Notes: a model not told the origin generated them from the sequence alone. Shown: positions 25,899-36,038, counted from the stretch's first letter. The stretch: DNA of 64,000 bases from Veillonella sp. VA137 (GCF_003992015.1 NZ_RQVK01000001.1:62001-126000); one strand, 5' to 3'. Numbers and translations: made by a program.

Positions 25899-27581
25899 AT
25901 GATTAACTATAATTCTTACAGTCAAATGTCCAGTGTGGCATTGGGCAAAGAAAAAGCAAGTTTAGTATTAAAGCATGGCACAGTGTTAGATGTATTTAGT
26001 GAAAAGTGGGTTCAAACAGATGTGGCTATTGAAAATGGTGTCATTGTTGGTCTTGGATCCTATGAAGGTAAAGAAGAATTAGACTTACAAGGAAAATATA
26101 TCGTACCAGGCTTCGTAGACAGTCATCTTCATTTAGAATCCACACTAGTTAATCCATCAGAGTTAATTCATCAGGCCCTACAATTTGGTACTACTACTTT
26201 CATTGTCGACCCTCATGAGGCTGGTAATGTAGCAGGGCTTGAAGGGATTCAATTTATCATTGATGAAACTAACGATGTGGAGGGACATGTGTATGTAATG
26301 GCACCATCTTGTGTTCCTGCCATCGATGGTGAAGAAACTGGTTGCATATTAGAAGCGCCAAAATTGAGCGAGCTTAAACAAAACCCTCGCATCTTAGGAT
26401 TAGGTGAAGTGATGGATATTCCTCGTGTCATCAATGGAAATATTCCTATGCTGAAAAAGTTAGAAGTCTATGAGGACCGTGTTATCGATGGTCATATCAT
26501 TGGTGTAAGTGACAAGGAACTACAAGCCTTTGTATTGGCAGGTGTACGTACGAATCATGAAGCCGGATCTTATGAAGAAGCAAAAGCTCAAGTCATGGCT
26601 GGTGTGCAAGTGTTAATTCGTGAAGGTAGCGCTGCTCATAATCTAGAAGCCATTGTAAAAGGCATCATTGAAGATGGTGTTTGTTGTGATAAATACTCTT
26701 TCTGTACTGACGATAAACATATTGAGGATATTATTGCTAAAGGACATATTAGTTACAATGTAAAACGCTCCATAGAACTTGGTCTAGACCCAATTCAAAC
26801 TTATAAAATGGCCTCTTATAATTCCTGTGTAGCCTATCACCTTCGTGATCAAGGCGCCATTGCTCCTGGTTATAAAGCTGACCTTATTATACTAGATGAC
26901 TATAAGGAAGTAACAATTCACGATATATTAATAGGTGGTAAAAAAATTTCTCGTACCTATACACATGAGAAGAAAACACCTACTCACCTATTACATACTA
27001 TTAACATTGGTGAATTTAAACCATCTCAACTAGATTTACCTGTCACTGGTCCAATGCCAATCATTAATTTAATTCCTGGCACGTTGTTAACCAAGATGAC
27101 ACACGAAGAAGTTCCTGTATCCAATGACCTTTTCATAGAAAATGGCACATTTAATAAGATCACATGCATTGAACGTCATCATGCAACAGGACACAATGGT
27201 GTAGGGATTATCAAAGGCTATGATATTAAAAATGGTGCTATTGGTACTTCTGTAGCGCACGATGCACATAATGTCATCGTAGTTGGAGACAATGACCGAG
27301 ATATGCTAGTAGTTATTGAGCGTCTGAAAGAAATCGGCGGTGGTTATGTCATTGCTAGTGAAGGAACAGTAATAGCAGAACTTCCCCTTGAAATCATGGG
27401 GCTTATTACAAATGAAAGCCATGAAGTTGTGGATGCAAAAGTTGCAGAAATGAAAGAAATTGCCTATTCTATGGGGGTAAACCGTGGATTAGATCCTTTT
27501 ATTAATTTAAGCTTCCTATGCTTAACAGTGATTCCAGAAATTAAAATTACCACAAAAGGAATTGCTATTTTTGGTGAGTAA
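25899..27581 (+). CDS. ade: Adenine deaminase
   Basis: A 560-residue amidohydrolase of the bacterial adenine deaminase (AdeC) family, converting adenine to hypoxanthine and ammonia. The metal-binding SHLHLESTLVNPSELIHQAL and VDPHEAGNVAG segments, the central CTDDKH motif, and the second domain with HHATGHNGVGIIKGY and SVAHDAHNVIVVG are characteristic. AAAGGAG lies seven bases before the ATG. It lies 19 bases after the adenine permease and is followed by a terminator. Together they form an adenine-scavenging unit. Confidence 0.96.
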   Translation: MINYNSYSQMSSVALGKEKASLVLKHGTVLDVFSEKWVQTDVAIENGVIVGLGSYEGKEELDLQGKYIVPGFVDSHLHLESTLVNPSELIHQALQFGTTTFIVDPHEAGNVAGLEGIQFIIDETNDVEGHVYVMAPSCVPAIDGEETGCILEAPKLSELKQNPRILGLGEVMDIPRVINGNIPMLKKLEVYEDRVIDGHIIGVSDKELQAFVLAGVRTNHEAGSYEEAKAQVMAGVQVLIREGSAAHNLEAIVKGIIEDGVCCDKYSFCTDDKHIEDIIAKGHISYNVKRSIELGLDPIQTYKMASYNSCVAYHLRDQGAIAPGYKADLIILDDYKEVTIHDILIGGKKISRTYTHEKKTPTHLLHTINIGEFKPSQLDLPVTGPMPIINLIPGTLLTKMTHEEVPVSNDLFIENGTFNKITCIERHHATGHNGVGIIKGYDIKNGAIGTSVAHDAHNVIVVGDNDRDMLVVIERLKEIGGGYVIASEGTVIAELPLEIMGLITNESHEVVDAKVAEMKEIAYSMGVNRGLDPFINLSFLCLTVIPEIKITTKGIAIFGE

Positions 27582-27611
27582 TACATATTTTTATATACAT
27601 CCCTTATACCT

Positions 27612-27642
27612 AGGAGGGACTTCGGCCCCTCCTTCCTTTTTT
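27612..27642 (+). terminator. Terminator of ade
   Basis: AGGAGGG pairs with CCCTCCT (27612-27618 with 27627-27633), followed by a T-rich tract. Confidence 0.75.
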
Positions 27643-27737
27643 ACAGTATCTACTTGTACAGTAGTAATCCACATACTTATTATAGAAACAATATGTTTCC
27701 CATGGTATTTAATCGTTCAATATATTATGATATGCAG

Positions 27738-27767
27738 AAAAGCAGCCCCCAAAAGGGCTGCTTTTTT
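27738..27767. terminator. Bidirectional terminator between ade and the FAD/Fe-S dehydrogenase
   Basis: AAAAGCAGCCC and GGGCTGCTTTTTT form a stem of GCAGCCC/GGGCTGC with A- and T-run flanks, so it can act on both strands. It sits 14 bases from the dehydrogenase stop codon. Confidence 0.88.
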
Positions 27768-27781
27768 CATTGTATACGGAG

Positions 27782-30598
27782 TTATTTAGAACATGCATCT
27801 AATAGGTAGGCAATGCCAATAAATGGAATGCCTGCACGTTCGCCTAAGCCGATTTCACATGTGGAGCTAGAGCTTACTCCTAGTGTTGCTCCATACTCTT
27901 TCACTTCATCTCCCAAATCGCGTGTAGCGGAATGGTTCAATTCAGGTGTGAAGAAACCTTTTTGCCCCGCGAAACCACAGCACGCAAAGGATTTAATATT
28001 GAATACTTCATCAGTACATGCTCGTGCAATAAGTTCAATATATTTTTCCTTACCAGCTTTTTTGATTTTACATTGTTTATGAACGATAACTCGTTCTTTA
28101 CATTTCACAATGTCTAATTTAGGCACGATATGAGTATATAAAAATTCAGATACATCAAGAATCGTAACAGATTTGATATGTTTGAAAGCATGGGAGAAAC
28201 ATGCAGAATGATCAATAACAACTGGATATACTCCACCACAGCTTGCTTCTAATAAAGCATTTTCTAAATCGCGTAATGCACGTTTATCAATGTCTTCATA
28301 GTTTTCAAAGCTCAAACCACAACATAAGTTTTCAATATGAGGTGGATAAATGACATTATAACCTGCTTTTTTACATAAATTTTCCATCACTTGTTGCAAG
28401 CTACGAGTATCTTTTTGACCTTGATTTGGTTTGAATGCACGATTTGCACAAGTACTGAAATACACAACATTATCATTGCCTACAGTATTACGTTGGCTTT
28501 TCAATGTGTGGCGGTTAGCTTTTGGCAATGTAGTTGGAGCATATGGTGTCACACCTGTTAGTTTGTGAGCACCTTTTGTAATTTTAGAGATTAACTTATT
28601 AGTAATCACTTTACCTGCTGCACCACCTAATGTCACACCCATGCGGGCTGCAGCTAAGGTAGCTGGGAAATTGTCATAAATCGCTTCTGCAATACCATGA
28701 CCTTTTGCTGTCACTTTACGAACAGATAAGGCGATTTGTGCTGTATCAATGCCTAATGGACATAGCATGGAACACATAGAACATGCTGCACATGTATCTA
28801 CGCCATAGTATTGATAACCTTCAGATAATGCATCTGCTTCCGCATGTTTACCTTCTTGACGAAGACGTGTTTCTTCACGTACCAAGGAAATACGTTGACG
28901 AGGTGTCAATGTTAAATTTTTAGATGGACAGTTCTTTTCACAGAAGCCACATTCAATACACATATTGAACAATGGATCAATAGCAGCCATCGCTTTCAAG
29001 TTCTTTTTATATACATCTGGATCATCTGTAATGATAACATCAGGGTTGATTAGGTAATTAGGGTCAAATAATTCTTTGATGCGACGGTTAACTTGGTAAG
29101 CTTTAACACCCCACTCTAATTCTACAAAAGGCGCTACCATACGACCTGTACCATGCTCTGCTTTGATACTACCTTCCACAGCAGCGACTTGTTCTGCCAT
29201 TTCTTTCACTAGTCCACTGAAATTATCACGTTCTCTTGGGTCGTTCAAATCTGGAGTAATGATAAAATGAACATTACCGCTTAAAGCATGACCAAAGATG
29301 ATACCATTATCCATGAAATCATATTTACGGAATAATTCTGTAATGATACCGATGCCTTTAACAAAATCTTCAATTTTAAAACACACGTCTTCTGTAATTA
29401 CCGTAGAACCAGATTTGCGTTGTCCTGCTGCAATTGGCAACAATCCTTTACGGATATACCACCAAGAATTATATTCTTCTGGATTCGTAGAGTATAAGCT
29501 AGGAATGATAGTTGGAATATCTTTTAATTGTTCTTTAATATATTCCACTTGTTCCTCTAATTCTTGCTCATTGTTACTTTCAGATTGGAATAGAATACAG
29601 CTAGTACCCTCTGGCACTCCACGTACAAAGTCCGGTACTTGTTCTAACTTTTGTACACTCTTAAGGCTGAGATAGTCCATCATTTCCGCAGATACTACAT
29701 ATTGACGTCCCATATTCGCTAACGTTACAACTGCGCGAGATGCATCGGATAGCTCTTTATAGAACACAAGGCCACAAGCCTTGAATTTTTTATCCTCTAC
29801 TGTGTTGTAGACTACTTCGGATACAAATCCTAATGTACCTTCAGAACCGATAAAGATATGATTTAAAATATCCACAACATCTTCAAAGTCAACTAAGGTA
29901 TTAATGGAATAGCCAGTAGTGTTTTTAATTTTAAATTTACGTTGGATTAATTCTACTAATTCAGGATCATCAAAAATCCATTGACGAAGGTCTAATAGGC
30001 CTTTTACAAGGTCTGCACGAGAGGTCATGAAAGCTTGTACACTAGATGGATCGCTAGTATCTAAAATCGTACCATCCACCAACACAACACGAACAGATTT
30101 TACTGTTTGATAAGAGTTTTCTACAGTCCCACAGCACATACCAGAAGAGTTATTGTTAAAAATACCCCCTACCAAAGCGCTAGCAATGGTAGCTGGATCA
30201 GGACCAATTTTACGTCCATAAGGAGCCAATTTTTCATTAGCATCAGATCCGATGACACCACAGTCACACCGTAATGCTTTACCCCCATCCAATACTTCCA
30301 TACGTTTAAAGCCATCATTAGCCACCACTAACACATGTTCACTAGAAGCTTGACCAGATAAAGATGTACCTGCAGCTCTAAAAGTAACAGGTGTACCATA
30401 TTGATTTGCTAATTTTAAAATACGAATGACTTCTGCTTCATTATTGGCTTTCACCACTACTTGTGGTACATAGGAATAACAAGAAGCATCTACACCATAG
30501 GCATAGCGGTGTAAAAAATCTGTAAATACTCGTTCAGGGCATACGGCCTGCGCTTCTGTAGAAAAAGAAGCAAAATCGTAACGTAACGGTGCTTTCAT
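27782..30598 (-). CDS. FAD-linked 2-hydroxyacid (D-lactate-type) dehydrogenase fused to Fe-S/CCG domains
   Basis: A 938-residue fused enzyme. Residues about 40-290 are an FAD-binding PCMH/GlcD domain (VTFRAAGTSLSGQ, IGPDPATIASALVGG). Residues about 290-540 are the FAD-linked oxidase C domain (AEHGTGRMVAPF). Then come two [4Fe-4S] motifs (CIECGFCEKNCP and CAACSMCSMLCP) and two CCG repeats (NLCCGLSFENY and FACCGFAGQKG). This is the YdiJ/Dld-II architecture, oxidising D-lactate or related 2-hydroxyacids and passing electrons to the quinone pool or other carriers. ATG at 30598 has AGGAGG seven bases upstream. Lactate is the natural guess if this is Veillonella; D-2-hydroxyglutarate is an alternative. 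A palindrome lies in its upstream region. Confidence 0.87.
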   Translation of the reverse strand: MKAPLRYDFASFSTEAQAVCPERVFTDFLHRYAYGVDASCYSYVPQVVVKANNEAEVIRILKLANQYGTPVTFRAAGTSLSGQASSEHVLVVANDGFKRMEVLDGGKALRCDCGVIGSDANEKLAPYGRKIGPDPATIASALVGGIFNNNSSGMCCGTVENSYQTVKSVRVVLVDGTILDTSDPSSVQAFMTSRADLVKGLLDLRQWIFDDPELVELIQRKFKIKNTTGYSINTLVDFEDVVDILNHIFIGSEGTLGFVSEVVYNTVEDKKFKACGLVFYKELSDASRAVVTLANMGRQYVVSAEMMDYLSLKSVQKLEQVPDFVRGVPEGTSCILFQSESNNEQELEEQVEYIKEQLKDIPTIIPSLYSTNPEEYNSWWYIRKGLLPIAAGQRKSGSTVITEDVCFKIEDFVKGIGIITELFRKYDFMDNGIIFGHALSGNVHFIITPDLNDPRERDNFSGLVKEMAEQVAAVEGSIKAEHGTGRMVAPFVELEWGVKAYQVNRRIKELFDPNYLINPDVIITDDPDVYKKNLKAMAAIDPLFNMCIECGFCEKNCPSKNLTLTPRQRISLVREETRLRQEGKHAEADALSEGYQYYGVDTCAACSMCSMLCPLGIDTAQIALSVRKVTAKGHGIAEAIYDNFPATLAAARMGVTLGGAAGKVITNKLISKITKGAHKLTGVTPYAPTTLPKANRHTLKSQRNTVGNDNVVYFSTCANRAFKPNQGQKDTRSLQQVMENLCKKAGYNVIYPPHIENLCCGLSFENYEDIDKRALRDLENALLEASCGGVYPVVIDHSACFSHAFKHIKSVTILDVSEFLYTHIVPKLDIVKCKERVIVHKQCKIKKAGKEKYIELIARACTDEVFNIKSFACCGFAGQKGFFTPELNHSATRDLGDEVKEYGATLGVSSSSTCEIGLGERAGIPFIGIAYLLDACSK

Positions 30599-30641
30599 AA
30601 TAGGACCTCCTAGCATTACTATATGTAGTATCATTTACGTG

Positions 30642-30660
30642 TTTGAACAACTCGTTCAAA
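30642..30660. promoter_or_regulatory. Inverted repeat TTTGAAC-N5-GTTCAAA, candidate operator
   Basis: A perfect 7-bp inverted repeat with a 5-base centre, about 45-60 bases upstream of the dehydrogenase start. The size and symmetry suit a dimeric repressor. No clear promoter hexamers could be fixed beside it. Confidence 0.45.
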
Positions 30661-30767
30661 AGGACATAGCTCTCTATATCTTATATATAGCTTACCATAG
30701 TAGTAGAGTTTAGTAAATTCTATAATTAATTTTTATAATTAGTACTATTACAAAAAAGTATAACAAA

Positions 30768-30796
30768 TTTACAAAATTAAAATTATCTTATATAAT
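30768..30796 (+). promoter_or_regulatory. Promoter of the SpeD-like gene
   Basis: TTTACA (30768-30773), a 17-base spacer and TATAAT (30791-30796). Transcription should begin near 30803, leaving a leader of only about 20 bases. This favours the start codon at 30824. Confidence 0.7.
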
Positions 30797-30823
30797 AGAC
30801 TATGAATGAAAGTAGGTGAAAAC

Positions 30824-31318
30824 ATGCACGTTTTAGGTGAGCACGTCTTAATTGATTTATATTCTTGCATCGATGAAAAAATAGAATCCCCTGCTGTATT
30901 ACAAGATGCTATTGTAAACGCCTTAGCAATTACGAATCAATGTGTTGAGGAAATTGATTGCCAAATTTTAGAAGATGAAATCTTCTTGGTAGCCGTATCC
31001 CATCATTGCCATGTAATTCTTCATGCGTACCCACAATTAGGCTATGTAGCGGCAGATATATATACATTTGAAAAATCTGTAGAAACCAAAGTAATTATGA
31101 AAGAGTTACAACGTTCTGTAGGTTCTGAAAAAGTAAAGGCTACTAGTATCCGTCGTGGCGACTTCGGTAATGAAAGAGACATGAAGCCTCGCAAACAGTC
31201 TTCTCTGACTGCTATGGGTAGAGTCACACGCACTCGAACACGATTGACAAAAACTGGTAAAAATATTACTTCTAAGGGCGTAAAAGCTATCAAAAAAGTA
31301 ATAGGAAATAACAAATAA
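30824..31318 (+). CDS. SpeD-like protein lacking the AdoMet decarboxylase catalytic residues, with a basic tail
   Basis: A 164-residue protein. Residues 1-108 resemble prokaryotic S-adenosylmethionine decarboxylase (GEHVLIDLYSCID, HAYPQLGYVAADIYTF, RRGDF). The residues that make the enzyme work are changed: the pyruvoyl-forming Ser of the SESH motif is Cys62 (SHHCH), and the proton-donor Cys of DVFTC is Phe82 (DIYTF). His67 is kept. Residues 109-164 are a Lys/Arg/Thr-rich extension absent from normal SpeD. I start at 30824, which has AGGTGA five bases upstream; an ATG six codons earlier is almost at the transcription start. It is monocistronic with its own promoter and terminator. It is probably not a standard decarboxylase; its role is unknown. 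Confidence 0.75.
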   Translation: MHVLGEHVLIDLYSCIDEKIESPAVLQDAIVNALAITNQCVEEIDCQILEDEIFLVAVSHHCHVILHAYPQLGYVAADIYTFEKSVETKVIMKELQRSVGSEKVKATSIRRGDFGNERDMKPRKQSSLTAMGRVTRTRTRLTKTGKNITSKGVKAIKKVIGNNK

Positions 31319-31320
31319 AC

Positions 31321-31374
31321 ATCGAACATACTAACGGCTAGGTCATAATTGGAACTAGCCGTTATTTTGTTCGA
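31321..31374 (+). terminator. Terminator of the SpeD-like gene
   Basis: TAACGGCTAG and CTAGCCGTTA form a perfect 10-bp stem (31332-31341 with 31355-31364), followed by TTTT. An outer ATCGAACA/TGTTCGAT arm extends the palindrome. Confidence 0.85.
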
Positions 31375-31392
31375 TATTATACTGTTCCAACA

Positions 31393-31433
31393 TAAAAGGC
31401 TGAACCTAGGAATATCTCCTCAAGTTCAGCCTT
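31393..31433 (-). terminator. Terminator of the leuS-comEB transcript
   Basis: AAGGCTGAAC and GTTCAGCCTT form a 10-bp stem (31396-31405 with 31424-31433). On the minus strand the 3' side runs into TTTTA. It is about 25 bases after the comEB stop. Confidence 0.8.
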
Positions 31434-31459
31434 ATTATATACAAATGTAGTCAATTCAA

Positions 31460-31939
31460 TTACAGTTGTAACGATAATTGTCTACCGCTTGGTTCATAAG
31501 CCGTAATCGTTACTCCCGCAGTTTGAAACAATCGTTTTGATGCTTGCACTTCTCGTGTATCTTTGTAATCATCACGCCAATAAATTACTTCTTTAATGCC
31601 ACTTTGTATAATGGCCTTGGCACATTCATTACAAGGGAATAAAGTGACATAGATTTTACTGCCCTCTAAGGAACCACCACGATAATTTAATATGGCATTC
31701 AATTCACTATGAACGATATAAAAGTATTTATTGTCTTCGTCCCGGTTACGATTCCAAGAGAAATCATCATCATCACAACCTAAGGGCATACCATTGTATC
31801 CGATAGATAAAATTTTATTATCATCACTTACAATGCAAGCTCCTACTTGGGTATTAGGATCTTTAGAACGTTGCCCTGCTAACATAGCAACACCCATAAA
31901 GTATTCATCCCAACTAATATAGTCCTTACGTTTTTCCAT
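31460..31939 (-). CDS. comEB: Deoxycytidylate (dCMP) deaminase, ComEB type
   Basis: A 159-residue zinc-dependent deaminase that converts dCMP to dUMP for dTTP synthesis. The zinc-binding HSELNAIL (with catalytic Glu) and PCNECAKAIIQSGI motifs are clear. The N-terminal MEKRKDYISWDEYFMGVAMLA is typical of ComEB/dCMP deaminase rather than cytidine deaminase. ACGAGG precedes the ATG. It follows leuS by 12 bases. Confidence 0.92.
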   Translation of the reverse strand: MEKRKDYISWDEYFMGVAMLAGQRSKDPNTQVGACIVSDDNKILSIGYNGMPLGCDDDDFSWNRNRDEDNKYFYIVHSELNAILNYRGGSLEGSKIYVTLFPCNECAKAIIQSGIKEVIYWRDDYKDTREVQASKRLFQTAGVTITAYEPSGRQLSLQL

Positions 31940-31951
31940 AGGAACCTCGTT

Positions 31952-34420
31952 TTACTTGACTACAATATTAATTAACTTTTTAGGTACTACAATCACTTTC
32001 ACAACAGTTTTACCCTCTGTAAACTCTTGTACACGTGGTAATGCTTTTGCAGCGGCTTCTAGTTCTTCCTTAGATAATGAAACAGATACTGTCAATTTAT
32101 CCCGCACTTTGCCATTCACTTGAACTGCCACTTCTACCTCGTCTACCACTAGAGCAGATTCTTCATAAGTCGGCCAAGATGCAGCATGGACAGAGCCATC
32201 AAATCCGCATTCATGCCAGATTTCTTCAGTAATATGTGGTACAAATGGTGCTAGTAATAAAGTTAATTTTTCAACTAATTCTTTTGCTAAATCGCTTTGT
32301 ACAGAGTCATGGCTATCTTTAAATTGGTACATAGCATTTACCAACTCCATAACAGTACTGATGGCAGTGTTAAAATTGAATTTACCATCTAAGTCTTCTG
32401 TTACTTTTTTGATAGCACGATGTAATTCACGACGTAATGCTGTTTCATCTTTGGATAAGCTATCATGATGACCTGTTGTACCTAATTGTTGGTATGTATC
32501 GATAATACGCCATACACGACCTAAGAAACGATAGGAACCTTCTACCCCTTGGTCACTCCAATCCAGATCACGATCTACTGGTGCTGCGAATAAGATAAAT
32601 AAACGAGCTGTATCTGCACCGTATTTGGCAATGATTTCTTCCGGAGATACTACATTGCCTTTAGATTTAGACATTTTAGAACCTTCTTTTAACACCATAC
32701 CTTGTGTTAACAAGGCTTTGAAAGGTTCATCCACTTCTACTAAGCCGATATCATGTAGTACTTTCACAAAGAAACGTGCATATAATAAGTGCAAGATCGC
32801 ATGCTCAATACCACCAATGTATTGGTCTACATTCATCCAGTATTTTGCGATTTCTTTGTTGAATACTTCTTGATCATTACGAGCATCTACATAGCGTAAG
32901 AAATACCAAGAGGAATCAATGAATGTATCCATTGTATCAATTTCACGTCGAGCAGGACCACCGCAGCATGGACATGTTGTGTTTAGGAAGTTTTCAGATG
33001 TAGCTAATGGAGAAATTGCACCACCATCAAAGGATACATCTTCTGGAAGCTTTACTGGTAATTGATCTTCTGGAACTAATTGCTCTCCACATTTTTCACA
33101 GTACACCACAGGAATTGGACAGCCCCAATAGCGTTGGCGAGAAATCAACCAGTCACGAAGACGGAAGTTTACAGTTTTACGACCTGTTCCCTGTTCAGTG
33201 AAATAATCACCCAATGCTTGGCGTGCTTCTTCGGAAGTTTTGCCACTGAAGTCGCCGGAGTTCACCAATATACCATCTTCTGTAAAGGCAGCATCTAACG
33301 TTTGGAAGTCCAAATCTTGAGCACTATTTTGAATCACCCAATTCACAGGTAAATCATATTTTTTAGCAAAGGCATAGTCTCTTTCATCATGAGCTGGAAC
33401 ACCCATAACAGCACCAGTACCATAGTCTGCTAGTACATAGTTAGCAATCCAAATTGGCACTTCTTTGCCAGTGATTGGATGTGTCGCATAAGAACCTGTG
33501 AACATACCTACTTTTTCTGCTTCTGTAGAAGTACGCTCAATATCACTTTGGTTGCGCAATGTTTCAATGAAAGCTTCCAATTCTGCTTTATTGGATGCAT
33601 CTTGAATCAATTCTTTTACATACGGATGCTCAGGTGCCAACACCACATAGGACACACCAAACAAAGTATCTACCCGTGTTGTATACACTTCAAAAGTTTT
33701 ATCAATTTTAGGTACATGGAACGCAAATTGTGTACCTTCGCTACGACCAATCCAATTGCGTTGCATTGCTTTTACACGGTCAGGCCATTGGTCCAATGTA
33801 TCTAAATCGTCTAGCAAACGATCTGCATAGTCTGTAATTTTAAAGAACCATTGCTTTAAGTCTTTTTTCACTACATCATTATCACAGCGCCAGCATTTAC
33901 CATCAATAACTTGTTCATTAGCCAATACTGTATGGTCATGTTCACACCAGTTTACTTTGGCTTCTTTTTTATAAGCCAAGCCTTTTTTATAAAATTGTTG
34001 AAATATCCATTGTGTCCAACGATAGTAATCTTCTTTACAAGTCGCAACTTCACGGCCCCAGTCATAGGACAAGCCCAATTCTTTTTGTTGGCGCGTCATA
34101 TTAGCAATATTATCTAATGTCCAATCTTTAGGAGATACGCCATTTTTAATGGCTGCATTTTCCGCAGGCATACCAAATGCATCCCATCCCATTGGATGTA
34201 ATACATTAAAACCGCGCATTTTTTTGAAACGTGCCACTACATCACCGATGGAGTAGTTACGCACATGACCCATGTGTAAGTTACCAGATGGGTATGGGAA
34301 CATCTCTAACACATAATATTTTTCTTTACTTGGGTCATACTCTGTTTTAAACACTCCAGACTCTTCCCAATATTGTTGCCATTTTTTCTCAATGTCTTGT
34401 GCCACGTATTTCTCGTACAT
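31952..34420 (-). CDS. leuS: Leucyl-tRNA synthetase
   Basis: An 822-residue class I synthetase. The HIGH-type motif is [15 protein letters not shown] (residues about 41-55), the CP1 editing domain follows in the middle ([20 protein letters not shown]), the signature KMSKSKGN lies near residue 575, and the anticodon-binding and C-terminal domains complete it. Length is normal. ATG at 34420 has GAGGAGG upstream. The 51-base gap to the gene upstream is too short for a T-box, so leucine attenuation is not encoded here. Confidence 0.98.
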   Translation of the reverse strand: MYEKYVAQDIEKKWQQYWEESGVFKTEYDPSKEKYYVLEMFPYPSGNLHMGHVRNYSIGDVVARFKKMRGFNVLHPMGWDAFGMPAENAAIKNGVSPKDWTLDNIANMTRQQKELGLSYDWGREVATCKEDYYRWTQWIFQQFYKKGLAYKKEAKVNWCEHDHTVLANEQVIDGKCWRCDNDVVKKDLKQWFFKITDYADRLLDDLDTLDQWPDRVKAMQRNWIGRSEGTQFAFHVPKIDKTFEVYTTRVDTLFGVSYVVLAPEHPYVKELIQDASNKAELEAFIETLRNQSDIERTSTEAEKVGMFTGSYATHPITGKEVPIWIANYVLADYGTGAVMGVPAHDERDYAFAKKYDLPVNWVIQNSAQDLDFQTLDAAFTEDGILVNSGDFSGKTSEEARQALGDYFTEQGTGRKTVNFRLRDWLISRQRYWGCPIPVVYCEKCGEQLVPEDQLPVKLPEDVSFDGGAISPLATSENFLNTTCPCCGGPARREIDTMDTFIDSSWYFLRYVDARNDQEVFNKEIAKYWMNVDQYIGGIEHAILHLLYARFFVKVLHDIGLVEVDEPFKALLTQGMVLKEGSKMSKSKGNVVSPEEIIAKYGADTARLFILFAAPVDRDLDWSDQGVEGSYRFLGRVWRIIDTYQQLGTTGHHDSLSKDETALRRELHRAIKKVTEDLDGKFNFNTAISTVMELVNAMYQFKDSHDSVQSDLAKELVEKLTLLLAPFVPHITEEIWHECGFDGSVHAASWPTYEESALVVDEVEVAVQVNGKVRDKLTVSVSLSKEELEAAAKALPRVQEFTEGKTVVKVIVVPKKLINIVVK

Positions 34421-34471
34421 GTTATGCCTCCTCAATTGTATGTATTAATACTCTTAAGTATACTCCAAGTC

Positions 34472-35899
34472 TTAGTCTTTAGGCAAAGACTTTTTTTCTT
34501 TTGTAATCGTTACAACACCTGTTTCATCAGTGTCTTTATGCGTTTTCTTAAACTGTAACACAATTTCTTTACCGTCTTTAGAAATCTTTGTCACTTCTGA
34601 AGTATCTGTATGTTTAGATTTTTTCTTCTTATCTTTCTTTTTCTCTTGTTTTTTTAGTTCTTTTTTATAATCTTTTTTGTCTGAAATTGCTTTCCCCTTT
34701 TCAGTACTATTTGTATTAGCACCATCTAGAGCAAAGCTCAGTACCGGCCACACATTACTAGCTTCAAAACCTTTGCGCCAAGCCGCGACTCCTGCAAGTT
34801 GTAATTCTTTTACAAGACCCACTTTATAGCTTAACGACTGTGGATCTTCAAACCAAATTTTTGTGAGTGTCCCCTCATATGGTTTCTTTTCATCATAAAT
34901 ACCATAGACACCATTTTTATTCGTCAACGTTAAATAATTACCTTTTAATCGCTCATCCCAGCGCATCACATCTCTGTATTCACGTTCTAAGTCCAACGCT
35001 TTGGACATGGCTAGTGTTTTACTTTTTGCTTTTCCTTCCCAAGAACCTTTCACCGGTATAGACCACTCACGCATATAAAATGGGATGCCCAATACAATTT
35101 TTGATGCTGGTACTTCTGAAAGCATTTGCTCTGTATGCTTTCTCACCCATGGATAGGAGGCCACTGGTCCTGCTGTATCACTAGATGCCCAAGTTTCATC
35201 ATACGCCATAAGTACTACATAATCTACTGCATCTGCGTAGGCCTTGCGGTCATACACTAAAGACCAGTTTTCACTACTAGAATAGCCCGTTACATCAATA
35301 GAACTATGTAGGTTATAATCTCTCAATCCCTTAGCAAGAAAATCCACAAACTTAGTTAGCTGTGCTTTATCTTTGTAATGAACATTTTCAAAATCAAAGT
35401 TATATCCATCATAACCATACTCTGTAGCATAATTAATAAGACCTTGTTTGTATCGTTCCCACATCGATTCATTAGCGAGTATTTTACTAGTCATATCTGG
35501 ATCGAATTGGTTTGTAATCAAAGGCCATACGCGATAGCCTTTTTCCTTATAACTATTCACATAGTCATACGATAGCTTAGAACTAGCTTTTAGACCAGTC
35601 GTAGTCAATTCAAACCAGCTGGGAGACATAATTGATGTACCATTCTGTACATACTTTTTATCATACGCCGTTTCTGATACTATAGGATCAAATACCATGG
35701 TGATAGGTAATGTAACTTCTTGTTTTTCTGGAATATACAACATAGGACCTACATATTGTGTAGCTTCAACTGCTGTTGTTGTATTGGAAAGTGCTGGAAA
35801 GGGAATATGGATTGCTGCCTCTGCTACTGGATAAGAAGCAAACAAACTAAATGCCGATATTCCTAGCACCATATGTTTCATAAATTGTAAGTGTTTCAT
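34472..35899 (-). CDS. Exported glycosyl hydrolase family 18 (YaaH/SleL-like)
   Basis: A 475-residue protein with a signal peptide (residues 1-28, ending AEA). A GH18 barrel follows (about 60-390), with catalytic DGYNFDFENVH, where the final Glu is the acid/base. YVVLMAYDETW and GIPFYMREW are further GH18 landmarks. This subgroup usually cleaves peptidoglycan or other N-acetylglucosamine polymers. After the barrel is a Lys-rich tail (KKELKKQEKKKDKKKKSKH), perhaps binding anionic polymers. AAAGGAG precedes the ATG. It lies 51 bases upstream of leuS and may be co-transcribed. Confidence 0.88.
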   Translation of the reverse strand: MKHLQFMKHMVLGISAFSLFASYPVAEAAIHIPFPALSNTTTAVEATQYVGPMLYIPEKQEVTLPITMVFDPIVSETAYDKKYVQNGTSIMSPSWFELTTTGLKASSKLSYDYVNSYKEKGYRVWPLITNQFDPDMTSKILANESMWERYKQGLINYATEYGYDGYNFDFENVHYKDKAQLTKFVDFLAKGLRDYNLHSSIDVTGYSSSENWSLVYDRKAYADAVDYVVLMAYDETWASSDTAGPVASYPWVRKHTEQMLSEVPASKIVLGIPFYMREWSIPVKGSWEGKAKSKTLAMSKALDLEREYRDVMRWDERLKGNYLTLTNKNGVYGIYDEKKPYEGTLTKIWFEDPQSLSYKVGLVKELQLAGVAAWRKGFEASNVWPVLSFALDGANTNSTEKGKAISDKKDYKKELKKQEKKKDKKKKSKHTDTSEVTKISKDGKEIVLQFKKTHKDTDETGVVTITKEKKSLPKD

Positions 35900-35921
35900 A
35901 AGCGCTCCTTTTAACCTTTAT

Positions 35922-35930
35922 ATTATATCA
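35922..35930 (-). promoter_or_regulatory. Extended -10 promoter of the GH18 gene
   Basis: TGATATAAT on the minus strand, about 25 bases before the start codon. There is no convincing -35. A similar extended -10, TGGTACACT (35978-35986), faces the other way toward lgt. Confidence 0.45.
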
Positions 35931-36038
35931 CATTCAGCCTATATAGTGGGAACACTATACTATTTCTCTAAAATTTATGGTACACTACAAAGGTAGGATT
36001 TGTTAGAAACATTTTAAATAGAAATAATAGGAGGTTCT

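Noticed and set aside
30806-30823. Earlier ATG for the SpeD-like gene
   Set aside because: It lies about three bases after the predicted transcription start and has no RBS; the ATG at 30824 has AGGTGA at good spacing.
33479-33805. A 108-codon plus-strand frame
   Set aside because: Antisense shadow of leuS; composition is Cys/Phe-rich as expected from the opposite strand.
34421-34471. Possible T-box before leuS
   Set aside because: The gap is only 51 bases and has no T-box bulge or terminator.
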